NCBI GenBank assembly: GCA_033439255.1
Contig: CM065880.1
Coordinates: 1,612,001-1,676,000, forward strand
Direction: 5' to 3'
Length of the DNA stretch: 64,000 bases
Source of the DNA: Hericium rajendrae
Taxonomy: Eukaryota; Basidiomycota; Agaricomycetes; Russulales; Hericiaceae
In this document: positions 23,401 through 35,719 of the stretch, in pieces
Position numbering within the stretch: position 1 is the stretch's first letter
Layout of the letters: every line of letters begins with the position of its first letter
The notes under the pieces: generated by a model
The model's database searches: none
Told to the model about the DNA's origin: nothing
Seen by the model: the letters and a program-made list of their open reading frames with translations, nothing else
Made by a program: the position numbers and the translations under genes

Positions 23401-24681
23401 TCAATTGGCTTGTCCAAAAGATCTTCAATTCCGGGCCTAGATAGAAGCCGACCGACCCAGTGCTTCATGCTTTGATGCAGGTACTTTCGTCGAGGAAGTT
23501 TGTGCGTCTTGCCAGCAACATTAAGGCTTCTCCACAATGGAACATTACATGGCTTGCACCCAGGCGTACGGCGATGTGTACAGTTGTCAGGAATCATTGG
23601 CATCTGGTCTGTCGAATACGGATAAAGGCGAAAGCATGCCGGACATGAGACGTAAATGCGAGTTACAGGATCCAGCCGATACTTTGAGACAACAGTGCGA
23701 GGATCTTTGGGGACATGGTTGACGAGCAGTCGTAGATCCGCGGAGGATCGAAAGATGCACCGCATCCCAGCAAGGAGAACAGTCGTTGCACAACGGGTGA
23801 GGTGAAGGAGAATATGCATGGTGAGGACAGTTATGAATGTCGCGATAAGCGTTGGATTTGATGGCCCTGTCTCCGAGAAAAAGACACCTGAATGAACCAT
23901 GCATTATGTCAAGGCAATGGTAGAACATAAAGTAGGCCCATACCCGTATCCAGAACCCATTTACCCCGCGGAAGGGACCTCTGTCTCGACCATTCCAGCT
24001 GTTTCTGCCAATCGAGCGCCAAGAGTGCGTGGTAGAGCTCATCTTCCAACTCCTCACGGCCGTCGCAATCCCTCATCGACCTCACAGCGTCCAAAATCTC
24101 GCAAAGCCGATGTTCGTTCTGCAAGAAACTAGTATTGACCGCGGAGCCTCGCTTGAGGGAATGGGGACCTGTATTCGGATCGCCAAGACGCTCTGCATCC
24201 ATGGACTTGTACAGGCCGTTGTCTACAGGATCATGGACAAATTCCAGTTTGCATGATGGATTCAGCCACGTCGAGAGTACGTGGACTTCTTCTTGGAAGA
24301 ACTTTATCTGTTGCACAAAATTCGATGCCGTTGCTGTGGTCTGGCCAGGCTGGGTGTGGGATCCGCCAGCTACCGGCGAGGCAGGACGAATTGGCTGCGG
24401 ATTCGAGGCCGCCTCCGCAGTCTCATCCACGATCTGACTTGGCGATCAGCACCTATACATGTAGAACAATCAAAGTACATCACCTCTGGGCCAATTTGAT
24501 CGTGTAGAGATTCTGCAGTCTGCTGATATTTGGCTTTATCATCCTTTTGGTGTAGGTGGTGAAGAGACCGGGATATCAACCGCCCTTCGCCCTTGAAAGT
24601 GGCTGTGGAAGCATCGTATGTCAAGCAATGAGAATGACACTTGCAAAGTTTCTTTCGGGAAGACTTTTTGCCGCCGAACAT
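17449..24681 (-). CDS. Tnp2-type transposase of a CACTA/Plavaka-like DNA transposon, split by a nested element
   Basis: The ATG at 24681 starts a Cys/His-rich N-terminus (CKCHSHCLTYD, then FKGEGRLISRS). Next come an exon with HVLSTWLNPSC and one with CPACFRLYP, a later C..H...C..C cluster, and KTHKLPRRKYLHQSMKHWVG ending around MHDIWDAPVFWTLRD. After the nested block at 20.31-23.26 kb it resumes with EGRLIFSLAVNSFNPFH, LRYRSENMFLLSVIPGPDKP, SDMLAARQVAGLGS, FFCTCCRLPIQDIEELD, GVRWSPLNRLLYWD and VDIDAMHAGDLGLFQTHCRQ. These are the signature blocks of fungal Tnp2 proteins. Exons at 18735-18229 and 18228-17449 carry the C-terminal half. The CHC/aspartate motifs look preserved, so the gene may have been active until the nested insertion. 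Element termini were not located. Confidence 0.75.
20310..23262. mobile_element. Nested 2.95-kb element with CATAGCT subterminal repeats
   Basis: This block separates two adjoining pieces of the transposase gene. Both ends are packed with short direct and inverted copies of catagct/agctatg (20325-20480 and 23050-23262). The outermost bases are loosely similar when one end is inverted (TTAC..TATA..CTAT..GAGCTA). The interior has an AT-rich part (20.5-21.1 kb) and a GC-rich minisatellite. There is no transposase gene of its own. Dense subterminal repeats resemble non-autonomous CACTA elements, but CACTA ends and a target duplication could not be fixed by eye. Confidence 0.6.
21960..22650 (+). 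repeat. GC-rich minisatellite, about 20-bp unit
   Basis: Imperfect tandem copies of gcccgcacgcctcgtccgcc make up most of the interval, with related words spreading over 21.75-22.96 kb. Because the unit is GC-rich and nearly stop-free, long Arg/Pro/Ala/His open frames appear in all phases on both strands. None is likely to be a real protein. Confidence 0.8.
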
Positions 24682-24721
24682 GGTCCCAGAGCGTAGATGT
24701 CGATGAGGAAACACTGCCAAC

Positions 24722-26036
24722 GCAAGAAATGTCAGGTTTACTTATCTTATAAGTAAGGAACGGCAGTGCGCCGGATCGAGGATCATTAGAAGTTTGGGGT
24801 TGCTGTGTCTGCGATTGAGAGAATCAGATGCTATGGAATGATACTTATTCGACCATCAGACTATCAGAAAGATATCAGCTTTCGTCCAGACTCTCGGATT
24901 GCTTATATCAGATACTGGCCGCCTTGATCCTCGGTCCCGGTATGCAATTGACGCCGAGAAGACTGACTTTCCTTGAAGAAAGGCGATGTAAGACTAGACC
25001 AATAATTAGCAACAACGTTCACTGCATGGTATTGTGGCAGCACTGTACCAGCACGAGCAAAAGAGCTGCGGCGAATTGTGGTGAGCGATAATAGTAACAA
25101 CTGATCGAGACGTCATCGATCATGGCGTCGTGGGCTATCGTGGTTTACGCCGCGACACACGTCATCCTCTTGCTTGCAAGGGTTCTGACATCCTCAGAAT
25201 TGAGGCTCCTATCCCACGTCGCATAATTTCAGCATCGCGTCCATTGGCCACAACGTTCCTAAGCCTCGAAGTCGGAATCATGCATCGTCAGCCTCGATTG
25301 ATGAATGCCTTTGTCTCGCTGCTGTAGGGCATGCTATTGAGCCCATCCCGCTTCCTGTGAGCTTTATTTGCTGTTCTCTTTTCGTACCATCGGTTCTCCA
25401 TGCACATCATAAACGTCTAGCGGCTGATCGAGAACCTCTCGCAGTCGCGGACCTGATCGTGCTGGAGAGCTTAAAGAGCCAGTTGTTCTTCAGTGAACAA
25501 ACTCGAGGATGCACGATGCACGTTCTTCCGTGTACGCCCCGCACAAGCAGAACTAGTTCTGCATGCTGAGCAGGAGGGAAGCTCGTGGACCGCGCGTACG
25601 CGATCACGCAGAAGAACGTGCAGGCCAACAAGAAATAGGGCAGACCTCGCGACATGCGCTGACTCTGATTCCTCGCAGTGCTAACCACGGCGCTCAACCC
25701 TATTCACATCGTCAGAAAGGAGCAGTAACAATCAATCTCGCCCCAACACCCTACCGTCGTCGCCGGACACGCTTTAAGCACCGGGCAGAGTCACGCGGGA
25801 CCCGAGCGAAGGACTATCTTCCACGCACGAAGTAAGTTATGTGTTGGTCGCATGCGAAACTCACCTCTCACATGGACAGGGATTTTTGGACTACATAGCC
25901 AATCTCACCGAGGCTCAAATAGTTACATTCCATCCATCCTAGAGACCATGTAAAATATGCGACGAAATCAAAGCACCTAAAACCCATATAACAAACAAAA
26001 TGCTGCCGAGTTAACACTAAAAGGAGCACTCAACAC
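24722..26036. other. Intergenic stretch without a supportable gene
   Basis: Moderate GC, only short frames, no fluent splice chain. It probably contains the 5' flank and terminus of the Tnp2 element and decayed sequence. I see no RNA gene. Confidence 0.45.
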
Positions 26037-26705
26037 CTAACCGTGCAAGGAACAGCATATGAGGACGTACCGTTGACCTTCAAAGATCAACTGCCCTTGC
26101 CTAAGGGCCTCTTGATAGGCAGCTTCACCCATTCGAAACAACTCGAGCTCCTGGTGAAGCCCGGCAACCAGGCGGCGGCAGCCATGGAGGAAGGCGTAGC
26201 CATGGCCCAACAGGCCTTTCGCCCGTAGGTCGTGCCAGCACCGGTACGTGTCCCAAATCGTCTGGCGAAGGAGTTCTTGTAGCTCCTGCTCGAACCGGGC
26301 CCGCCATTCGAGGCCAGCGTGCTCCGACTGACACTGGGACAATCTCGCACGGAGGGCGATGCGTCGGCTCCGCTCTACCTTGGCCATCGGTTCCGTGAGA
26401 AATGGATCTCGGCCTTGCCACACCGGTTCCGCGATGGAACTGATGCATACACATCAGGTTAGCACATATGACCGCCGACACATGCCCGATGCGACGTACA
26501 TAGTCATTTTCCGATACTTCTGGGCGGCGTCGCAGAGGATAGCGGCGATGGTGGGGTTGCGGAAAGCTGGTGTGGTAGAGGACGGAGACCAAGATCGATA
26601 GTCGGCCGGGACTCGATCGGTGGGCTCGATCAGGTCATATGTACTCGGTTCCACACGGATCACGCGACGAATTGCAGGCGTAGCAGGTCTGAGGTAAGGC
26701 CTTTT
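26037..26705 (-). CDS. Orphan helical protein, two exons
   Basis: Exon 1 (to about 26509) reads EPSTYDLIEPTDRVPADYRS and PTIAAILCDAAQKYRKMT. A 60-base intron (GTACGT..CTAAC..CAG) joins it to exon 2, reading PMAKVERSRRIALRARLSQC, EWRARFEQELQELLRQTIWD and LHQELELFRMGEAAYQEALR. Exon 2 is strongly helical and Arg/Glu/Leu-rich. The frame is open upstream but no ATG is evident before a TATAAA-like box near 26704. So the start may be non-obvious, in a missed exon, or the gene is 5'-truncated. No family recognised. Confidence 0.45.
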
Positions 26706-26954
26706 ATAAGGAGCACAGCTGGGCAGAATCGTGGATGATGAACCCTGTAGATCTCAAAACACGTCTCATATTTTTTTCTGTCATATCACTAACTCGTAAC
26801 TATTCGGTATTGCACGCAGCGCATGGATTTCGTTTCCTAACCGATTCAACTTTCGGGGGTCTCCGGTAACAGCGCGAGCGTGCTGCAGTAGTCAAAGTTG
26901 GTCCTTCGACAGACTATTCCTAAGTAGAAGCCTATGACGTCGTTTTGGTAAGCC

Positions 26955-29219
26955 TTACCTTCCCCACCTCGACAGGGACACCTTTGGAATGCCTGTCCTC
27001 TGGAGGGTAGGCAGTTTCAGTAATGGTAACATGTACTGTCTACTCCAATCAGCTTGCCTATCACGTAGAATAATAATCTGACCCACCACAAATCCTGCCA
27101 TAGAATCTGCGGGCCCCTGCATAGGCAAGGCAGGTGTTTCAATTTCTTCATCGCACATCGTCTCGGCAGAGACAATCTTTTCCCAGGAATGCATAATGGA
27201 AGCTACTCAGCAAATTTATAGCTCGATTCGAAGAGGCGAATTCTGACCTGAAGCTGGTCGCCTATTGGCCCTGCGCCGGATTCTGAGCCGGGTTGGATTT
27301 CCATTGTCAGCGGCCCCCTTTCTGCGGTTGTTACGCTTATGGTTGATGTAGACGGATCAAGCTGGGGATACATTCCATGTTACACCTTAAGTTATGCTGA
27401 TAAGCAAGGATATAGCTCACCTGGATCTCGTGGCCTACAACGGTCTGTATTATTGTGCTCCACAGGGTAACTTGAGATGGCTGCCATGGCGTCTCTACCT
27501 GAGAACCAGAGTCAGATATTGTCAAGCCGCTTGAACGATGCATGGAAGATACTGCTTACTGTAGATGACGACGACGTTGCGGTGACGAACTCTGGAAATT
27601 TTGAAGGCTTGAAGCCATGTAAGGCCATGCCACCCATATCAGCATTGATGGCCGAGGGCATCATGCCATATGGCGTGGGAGCAGTCTCTGCGATGGGCAT
27701 TCGTGAGATCGAAGTCAGTTCTTGCAATAAGCGTAGAGGATCAGGATGACACATGAAGATGGCGATGGCGGCGAGAAGCCCAGCACCCAATACGGGCGCG
27801 AATGTCACTAGAGCCTTAGACAGTCGTCAGCCAAAACGAAATCAAGGATGCTATCTCTGCATACCTTGGCAAATCGAAACGCATGGGGCTTCGTCACTTC
27901 CCTGTAATGCTTTGAAAAGACACGCAGCAAGGTCTGCGAGCCTCTTTCAGATACTCCAGTAACTATATAATCGGTATTTCTGGCGTGAGAGTAGGCCTGT
28001 TCTAGTCAGCAAAACATCGGAGCAATAGCCAAGCTCAGTCCAGGAACGCACTATTGCTTGTACGATATCAGATGCTGCATAGATGATCTAACTGATCAAT
28101 CCGAAAATGTGGGGTAGATAAAGCAACGTACGATCATGTTCGAGAGAGCCTTGCATGGTACCTGTATCAGCCGAAATTATGCGAACAGCGCCCCCAGTAC
28201 CACCGCAGAGAATAGAAGAATCGTTGTGGATGTAGAGAATGGGAAGAACGACGTTCTCTTGTATTGGAACGGCCATAGTCCGCGTATATTTTGCTGCCTG
28301 GAGCGAATACCAATCGATACCATCGTAAAGATTTGTCACTGCCATGGAGCCAGCTGCTGAAGAAAAGGCAGAAGCGCCACTTAAAGTCCCTATTCTTTCA
28401 GTAACTCCAAACTTCGACGAACAAAAAACGTACATTCGGCAAGATCGTGGCTTGATGTGCCAGCGAGATTCGAGCTTATTGAGATTCCAAGCCCTATATG
28501 CCTCGTCGTAAGTCTAAATTGCAAAGAGTATGCAGCTTGAACCTTACACAATTCCATGCTCCAAGTACGTCACCCATAGGAGGCTGTTTTCCGCCGAGAA
28601 GGCCAGCGACCTTGCCATGGGTTTCGGAAGCTCACCTTGCAGCTCTGGGAACTTCGGCGGCTCAGGAAGGGTCTGAATCTGATCCCATTGGGCTCAAAGC
28701 ACGAGTGAATACTTAGGTATGTAAGCAACATAGTTCACGACTGTTAGACTTACAAGGCGTCCCTTGGTTTACCAGCGTTACAGAATTACCGTGTCCAATA
28801 GCCAGATGAATACCGCCGAAGGCGAGGCAATGGACGCCGCCAGACACGGTGTAAATCCACAGTTGGTCACTCTGCGCATGCTCCGTTATCCATATCTTTG
28901 CAGAATTCGCATTACGTTCACTTACCTTAGTGGTTTTGTCCTCTAAACGCATCCGGATAGAGTGGAGGTTGCCAGAGCGGTCGCCGACCATTATAGTGCA
29001 AGGGAACCTTGCATTCCAGGCGATCGCGGTGATAGAGGACATAGCAAGGTACTTGCGAACTTCAGGATAGTCATTTTTCGTAGAAAAGACTCGCAGGAGC
29101 CCATCGTCGCTGCCAGATGTGAAAAAGCGACCGTCGTTAGAAAACGCTATCGCATTGATTGAGTCCACGTGGCCTGATATCGACTTTTCCCGCTCATAGG
29201 TCCAGGGTGCGGGAGGCAT
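26955..29219 (-). CDS. WD40-repeat protein with C-terminal membrane segment (copy A)
   Basis: The ATG at 29219 begins MPPAPWTYEREKSISGHVDS, followed by a classic WD40 blade (INAIAFSNDGRFFTSGSDDG, LLRVFST). Exons 29219-28926, 28871-28754, 28692-28550, 28513-28434 and 28394-28132 join in frame and give further blades (QLWIYTVSGGVHCLAFGG; NSLLWVTYLEHGI; AGSMAVTNLYDGIDWYS; SILCGGTGGAVRIISADTG). A short exon and one reading DYIVTGVSERGSQTLLRVFS follow. Next comes a membrane segment near 27800 (VTFAPVLGAGLLAAIAIFMC) and a Thr/Ser-rich tail. The last exons (27480-26955) are uncertain. Probably a beta-propeller scaffold anchored in an internal membrane; partner unknown. Architecture parallels the gene at 46952-48445. 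Confidence 0.65.
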
Positions 29220-29468
29220 ATGAAGGAGCTTGGAAGTTGGAAGATGTATGCGGACTAGCTTAGGAGAGTGGCGTAGCGTAGGAGGGTAAAGCACTGAAGA
29301 GCGTAGTCGGATGCGGGGATCGACGGCATAGAATATATATGTGGGTTCTCGCCGGCACGTTTATTTTGGCGTGAACATGAGGTTTACAATTACAATTACA
29401 GATTTTCACGCATGATTTACGATGCTGCGTAGACAATCGGATAGTAACCTGCTTCCGCGACCATGTCC

Positions 29469-31320
29469 CTACGTCATTCCACCGGGTACCTTCATCTGCA
29501 TTTTCTCCTTGAGTTTGTGGTCGATAACGAATCTAAAGAGTCGAAGCAAGTCAGCCAGGCTCATTAGACGACCTCAAGTGAAGACCATACCTGACAAGGT
29601 CGCTATGGTGCTGCCATGCATACTGGACGTGCGAGGGCTCCAAAACGTCCTTGATCCAGTCCTCTGTATGGGTGCCGAGCCATTCAGGGCTATAAGCGCA
29701 TCCGGGAAGACCGGGTGGAGCTCGAGTCGAGACTTCCGTCTGGTTCGTCCCAGAGACTCGGACGTGCGGATTGGCTCCGCGTCTATCCTCCTTTATGCCC
29801 GAATCTGAGTCCTCCCCTTTTGAAATGGCGCGATGGTAGAGGTAGAGCAAGTCGAAATAGCTCAACCATGCTTTTAACTCGGGAGCGCGCCAGACGCATG
29901 GGCGAACGCGGTAGGTAGTAACTAGGCCCTCGCGGTCTGATTCATCACTTGACATTGCGTCTGGTCCTAGAGTTTCTAATATGGCGAGATGCATACGGAG
30001 GTGCTTATTAGCTTTCGCGGCTTCACGGCGGCGCAGGAAGAGCTGGACATAGAATAAATAAACCAAGAACGTAGAACTTCTCCGTCAAATGCAGAACACT
30101 TACCGCTGCCCGTCGTTCGTCTCGGTTGTGCTTTGACCTTGCAAGCCTGCGCTTCTCGCGTGAAAGCTTGAGAGCTAGAAAATCACGCCAGAGAGTCTTG
30201 ATCCTGGATGTGAATGCAGCTATCGCTTTCTGTCGGTGTGTCGGTGTATTCGGTATGTTGTGCGCAGCAAGAAAGCTATCAGCAAAGACTCGGCTGGCGG
30301 AAACGTTCCATGGGCATTTCGGAGTTCCGAGAAGATGGAAGCGAAAGTTATTCTCCTCACAGCAGCGAGATGCCCCATTCTCAGCCGTCCACCGATCGTT
30401 AAAAACCTCCGCTTCTTGGTCGGAGACGGCGGGCTGGAGGATCGGATGATCTTCCAACAAGCGTACGATGTGTTTCCGAATGTCGTCCTGGATATAGCAT
30501 AGTCAGCGCGTATGCAGAGACTATAAACGTTGTATCGCCGACTCACTGCGTACTCGACGTCTTTTGGGGGCCGACGCTTGGGGCTCCCATGTCTGGCCGG
30601 TTTGGCCTTTGATCGGGATGTGGACGAACCACGACCGCGGCCATGTCCGTCGGATCCAGACTGGTGAGAAGTGTTATCCATCTTACTCGCCAAGTTGTTG
30701 ACGCTCTTCACGATATCGCGGTTCGAGTGCGCAAGAACCGTGAATCCTCGCTCCATGGTGTTATGCATCGAGCGGATGTCGTCACGAAGATCGTGGTAGT
30801 CTTCATCGTCTTCGTCATCTTCCACATCTCCCATCTCAGCGTCTTGATACTCTTGCTCCTCAGCGGAGTCATCGCTGTCGCTGGGATGAGCGTCGGGCTG
30901 ACCCCTTGAATTGCCGCCGACATCATCCCGCATCTCGATATCAGGAGCTGGATCCTGCTAGAGACATTAGCTTGAAGACAAATTGGCAGGTCAGATCGGC
31001 GCACCAAGACGCCTAACTTGGCAAGCATGGCCGCCTCGCTGATTATTCCAAGCTGGGGAGAATAGAAATGCCAGCCATGTTCAGCAGAGTGTAGGCGCTC
31101 CCAAGCATACGGGTCGGGTGGTGTGGGCCCCTTCCCTTTACCCTGTGGTCATGTTTTAGTGAAATATCTTTTCGACTACTGGCAAGTCTTACCGATGTTC
31201 GTTTACCTGCATCATCTCTGGCATCACGCCGACGCTTCAACCCGGCAGAGAGGTCGCCTGTACAATTGGTTAGATGACTGAACGAACGATGCAACATCAG
31301 AACACGAACTTGTGTTGCCA
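29469..31320 (-). CDS. Lineage-expanded fungal orphan with MSSDESD motif
   Basis: Upstream exons read PPDPYAWERLHSAEHGWHFY (about 31115-31020) and an acidic block (EYQDAEMGDVEDDEDDEDYH), then a basic block with KRRPPK. The C-terminal exons have LKLSREKRRLARSKHNRDER and LETLGPDAMSSDESD, then VWRAPELKAWLSYFDLLYLY. After a 58-base intron they end ..IDHKLKEKMQMKVPGGMT at 29469. The order 'basic helix, LG.D.MSSDE.., P.WR..L..WL' is one I associate with unnamed proteins occurring in many copies in mushroom genomes. Such scatter suggests mobile-element cargo, but no catalytic motif is visible. The 5' exon is uncertain. Confidence 0.55.
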
Positions 31321-31991
31321 TCCGACCTTGGGCTTTGGGCTGCTAAGAATGAGACGCGGGCAAGCGGACAGAAAGGGCGTCGACGTACCTGGGGCGGTTG
31401 AGGATCTTGAAGCACTCCCTAGGATTGACAACGCCCTTAGAAAAACTTACAGCGCACGTAGTAATATAGAAAGGTTACCAGCATTTGAAGGCACTATAGT
31501 TGAGCGAGAATGTCAATGGCTTGGAATATTCGGGGTGGAAACTCTCAGCTTGCCGTTTGATCCTGCCCTACTCCCTCCGCCTTGTGTCGATGGCATGCCG
31601 GATCCTGATTCATGGACGTAAGCATTCTATATTCTCATTTTAATCTCCAATCACGTACCGGAGCATGGGTTGAAGCTCGACTGTCGAGGAGTCATTAAAT
31701 GATCCTCGCTCATATCGGAGGCGCGCTGTATCGAGGACGAAAATGCCGCTCTCTGTAGAGCGTTAGGGATACTGCGAAGCCTTGCACTTACATTTAAATG
31801 TCGCGACCTGCACGCTCAGATTAAGCGCCTGATGCTTCTCGAGTAAACGTTCCAGGAGAATAGTTCATCGATGATCAGAAAATCTGTCGGAAATAATACA
31901 TGAAATACATAGAATCTTGGCTAGATCTCAAGACAGCTGCCGCATGGCGAGATGAGATCTGCGTAGGTAGATCTGGGGGAGAAGTGAGCGA
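31321..31991. other. Spacer with no firm gene
   Basis: A plus-strand frame at 31380-31621 (DLEALPRIDNALRKTYSARS..) looks somewhat protein-like and ends at a GTAAGC donor. It has no convincing upstream start or downstream exon. The remainder shows nothing. Confidence 0.4.
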
Positions 31992-34900
31992 TCAGTTTGT
32001 ATGAATACACGCGAATTCGATGTAAGTGTTATCGCATCTGTCCCCCCCGGCCCTGCCTGCTACCAACGAGCGCCTTCGGACCTCGGCCGCTGTCAAGAGA
32101 TTGTTCTCCATGACGACTTTGATGATGCGGCGGGCTTCCTTCCACTCCTCAAGGTCCTCCCACCCAAAGATATCATACGGGTGTTTTTCCTTGCTTGAGT
32201 TATAATCTTCGGGGCGAATGATCATGTCAGCAAGGGCAAGAAATTCTCTGGTACAGATGCCTGCAGAAGAGTCAATGATACGGCTGAATCGGGGCAACCT
32301 GCATTAGGGGAGAGTAATACGTACGGGTTCTCTTGTATCTAAGCGCTATTACCATATGGCTGAGAGAGCGAAGGACTGAGAAATGGTCAGCATTTGTAAG
32401 GGAGGATTCAATGGCATGGTCGACGTATCGAGTCCACTGCGTAAGATGCAGTGTCTGATAGTTCAGAAAGTGGCCTCCGATTGCGATCGAATTGCATGGC
32501 GTATAAACTTCATGTATAAGGCCTGGAGGCATCACCCTGGTTTTAGATCCATTTGCATGAGTAACTCGAAGAAACCATACAAGATTCGGTCAGACGTACA
32601 GTACTATTGCTTCATGTATGAACATGATATAGCCGTCGTTTGTCTCATATCCGATAACTGTGGAATCGCCTGAGCACATGCCCTCGAAGAGTTTGATCAT
32701 CTCGGGTTCCGAAGCACCTTCAAGGTGTTGATCGTGGAAGCGACGAAATCCCCACCACTTCGCGCCGCAAACCATGGACACCCAGGTTAAGAAGCCATTA
32801 GCGTTGTGATAGGGGAAGGAATAAAAACCGCGCATGGTTATTAGCTGCCAGTTTCTCAGCTTGAAGCTATCGAAGTTGACGATTTGTGGGCCTTGACCAT
32901 CTACTGAAACGCCCATAGTTGTCCTTAAGGCATCGCGGGTGGCCTTTTCGCGCTCCTCAGAGTTCGCCAAGGCCTTGAGTTGCGGCTTCAAGATTGCAGA
33001 AGCCGCCGAAGCTTTCTTCGACTTTGAGGTGGACGGGGATTCCGTGTTGGTGAAGCTCGCCGCTGCGGCTTTCATGGCCTTTTGAGAAAACCCAACTTTC
33101 TCAGTAAGTTTGAAAGCCGCCAGATCGTCGGAGATCAACCTGTGAAATTCAATCTATGAGCAGCGCTCATCGTCTAACCTACATTGAGATACCTGATGAA
33201 CCAGGGCACCTCCCCATTTGCTTCGGGTACATCGAGGACATTACTGCACTCAGTCTGGTCAGAGGCAAGGCGTATAAAGGACCGCAAGGTTGAACGGCGA
33301 TGGATGTCGCGCGTTGGCTTCTTTTTGTGTCTCTCTGTGTCTCGCGCCAGAGCACCTGTAGGTACGATCATGGTCGTGTAAAGCTCTAATCAGATAACCA
33401 GAAAAGTTCACGGAGAAAAAATGTACATTGCCATTGGACCTCAAGGTCGAGACTTCCCCTCAGCGTTTCCAGTCCTGCTTCGTCGAATCCTACACGAGGT
33501 CCATCCGGCCGCCAACCAATCACCACAGCCGGTTTTCCCTGGCTTACAGCGCCCATGATCGCGTCGACGACACGGCGTCGTTCGTCTGCATCCGTTGAAT
33601 TGCTGGTGAGGCCAGAAAGTTGAGATGGATCGCCCTTCTTCAGTCTAACGATGACGACAGGAGAGTCGGGGTCTCCTTCTCGAATAGGTATCAGTCTACT
33701 TTGAGCCATGTTTTTGACAGCTTCCGCATCTACGTTAGGCTAATGAACAGAAAAAGCATTAGGATTGCCGCCATTACAAAACTTGACTGGCTTACTCTGG
33801 ACTTGGAGGCGGTCAAGAACGGAAGGACGGTTTCGATTCCATTTGGCCAAATGAGCTTGGGCGAGCCGGTAGGCCACTCGACCCCATCCTTACCCACAAT
33901 GCAACAATCCGCCGGCGGCTGTCTGTACTCATCGTCAAGGCTATCGTGGGGTGTAGGCAGGCGGCGGCTGAATAAAGCAGAGTTCGATGCTGGGCTGGGA
34001 CCGGTAGATGGCTCCATATCGAAGCATTGCAATGGCGATAACGGAGATGGAGCCTGAATCAAAGGGTCTTGATCAAGTGCATCGCGAATGCCTGCTGGGA
34101 GGCCATCCTCAGCGACGTGGAGCCTAACCCTCTTAGGTGATTGGCCATGCTCGGAATCGGTTCTCCTCTTGTCCCCAACCTTTGGTAGGGCTAAGGAACT
34201 GACTTCAATGATGCTGGGATCGATACTGACTTCAACGATGCTAGGATCGATAGAAGGCCCGGCAAGGCCTGCCTGATCTACTACCGGCAGAATAGGGACG
34301 TGTTTGGCCGCTTCGACCTTAACAAGGTTGTGAGTCCTGTCAAGCCATTGCTCCACGGCGTCGACGTCGCTTCCTAAGTCAACCACCAGCCCACCCTTCC
34401 CCCGCGTCGGCGGAGTAGTGCGTTTTTTGTCCATCATCCACTTCCCACCTGGAGAATCGCCTTTCTGCCAGCGTCGCTTATAACTCGTGATGCTTACTGA
34501 CTGAGACCAAGTCCATGAATCACCTGCACACCATAGATAGAGACCTGGGAACCACGGATGGGTGACCGTCCGCGTGCTCTTGTTGCCTGGCCACCGAGTC
34601 CATTCTCGATTGACGCTAAGGATCCAGACAGACTTATTCAATCCAGTATTGATCCACACATCGCCGGGATCAGTGTTACTGACGATTGGCTGGTGAGGTC
34701 CATAGAGAACGGCGCAAGAAGCAACCCAGACCTGTCTGGTGTGGTCGTCCGCGTCATCACCATTAACTGATCCAGCCGGGCTATCAGCGGGCTCATTGGA
34801 AGGTCCTGCGATCCTCTTCGTGGCCTTCTTCCTCTTGTCCTTTTCTAGTGCCGGGGCGATTTGGTAGGGGTACGAATCTCCACGATTGAAAGATCGAAAA

Positions 34901-35265
34901 CTAAGGAGGAAATATTTCATGGAGTCCTTCAGTGATGATGGTATAGGGTCCCGCCCTGGATACGGAGGAAGAGAGTGACCTATCACGGTGAGACTTGTGA
35001 GTTGGACGTCCAAAGCCGAAGGAGAAGAAGGCATAAATAATTCAGGCAACTTGCCTGAATCGTCGAGCATAGTACTGTGAGTCTTGACTGTTAGTACGGC
35101 TTTGGGAAGTCGCACGAGAAACGCGTAGCAATGCGAGCAGAATGTGTCTGAACTGAGAGACTCGGGCGACGTGACGTACTTATGCGTACTAAGTAATAGG
35201 TTACTTATGAGGCCGTCATGTTCACCTGTCCGCGTGCTCAACAGAGGGTCACGTGGATGACTCAT
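31992..35265 (-). CDS. Long JmjC-fold protein, probably catalytically inactive
   Basis: The first exon starts at 35265. A 5' intron (near 35185-35075) and a 56-base intron (GTAAGC..TTCATTAG, 33801-33746) link a 500-residue N-terminal region in frame to the C-terminal half. The N-terminus contains DPGDVWINTGLNKSVWILSV and HPWFPGLYLWCAGDSWTWSQ. The C-terminal half has a JmjC-like core: a first strand with SFPYHNANGF, then GAKWWGFR. Later PPGLIHEVYTPCNSIAIGGH is followed by LHLTQWTRYVDHAIES. JmjC enzymes bind iron with H-x-D/E..H. Related fungal proteins, as I recall them, read HHD at the first site; here it is YHN, while the later His is kept. The protein ends near 31992. I infer a non-catalytic chromatin-type or orphan role. 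Confidence 0.6.
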
Positions 35266-35355
35266 TGCCTCGTTGCCTCATTGCTTCATTGCCTCATTGC
35301 CTCTCATTGCCTCTCATCACTTCATTTGCCTCATTGCCTCATTGCCTCATTGCCT
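35262..35355 (+). repeat. TTGCCTCA minisatellite
   Basis: About ten imperfect copies of the 8-base unit cattgcct run head to tail immediately upstream of the JmjC gene start. The 350 bases beyond it, up to 35.72 kb, show no gene. Confidence 0.8.
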
Positions 35356-35719
35356 GCCGTGCTTGTGGCGTCTGAGTCTCATGAGTTAGGAGTCTCTCAT
35401 AGAATCCAGAGATTCTTTTCTGTATATAAGTCCACGATATCTTCAGAATGTAACAAAATCGAGCCTCGATCCGTTGGTTTATAGATGCAGGGGCTGATCG
35501 GCTCATAATAACACGATTCCCCTCTAGGAGAAACAGGTTATGGACACGTGGACGTTCAGCAGCACGCGCTTCTGTAGCGTCTAGTGTCATGGGTCCATGT
35601 GGGTCCACCGAAAGAATTGGCGTTCTACGGAATCAGAATCTACATGCCGCGGTGTAGAAAGAACTAAGAAAGGATCATTTCCGCCAGTTTGTCTCCCCCC
35701 ATGATCGACTAACGCTGGA

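Noticed and set aside
25407-25835. Short frames on both strands in the gap after the transposase gene
   Set aside because: Arg-rich, mutually overlapping, without splice continuity.
31274-31621. Plus-strand frame with DLEALPRIDNALRKTYSARS
   Set aside because: The composition is protein-like and it ends at a GTAAGC donor, but no upstream start or following exon could be joined and it overlaps the 5' exons of a minus-strand gene.
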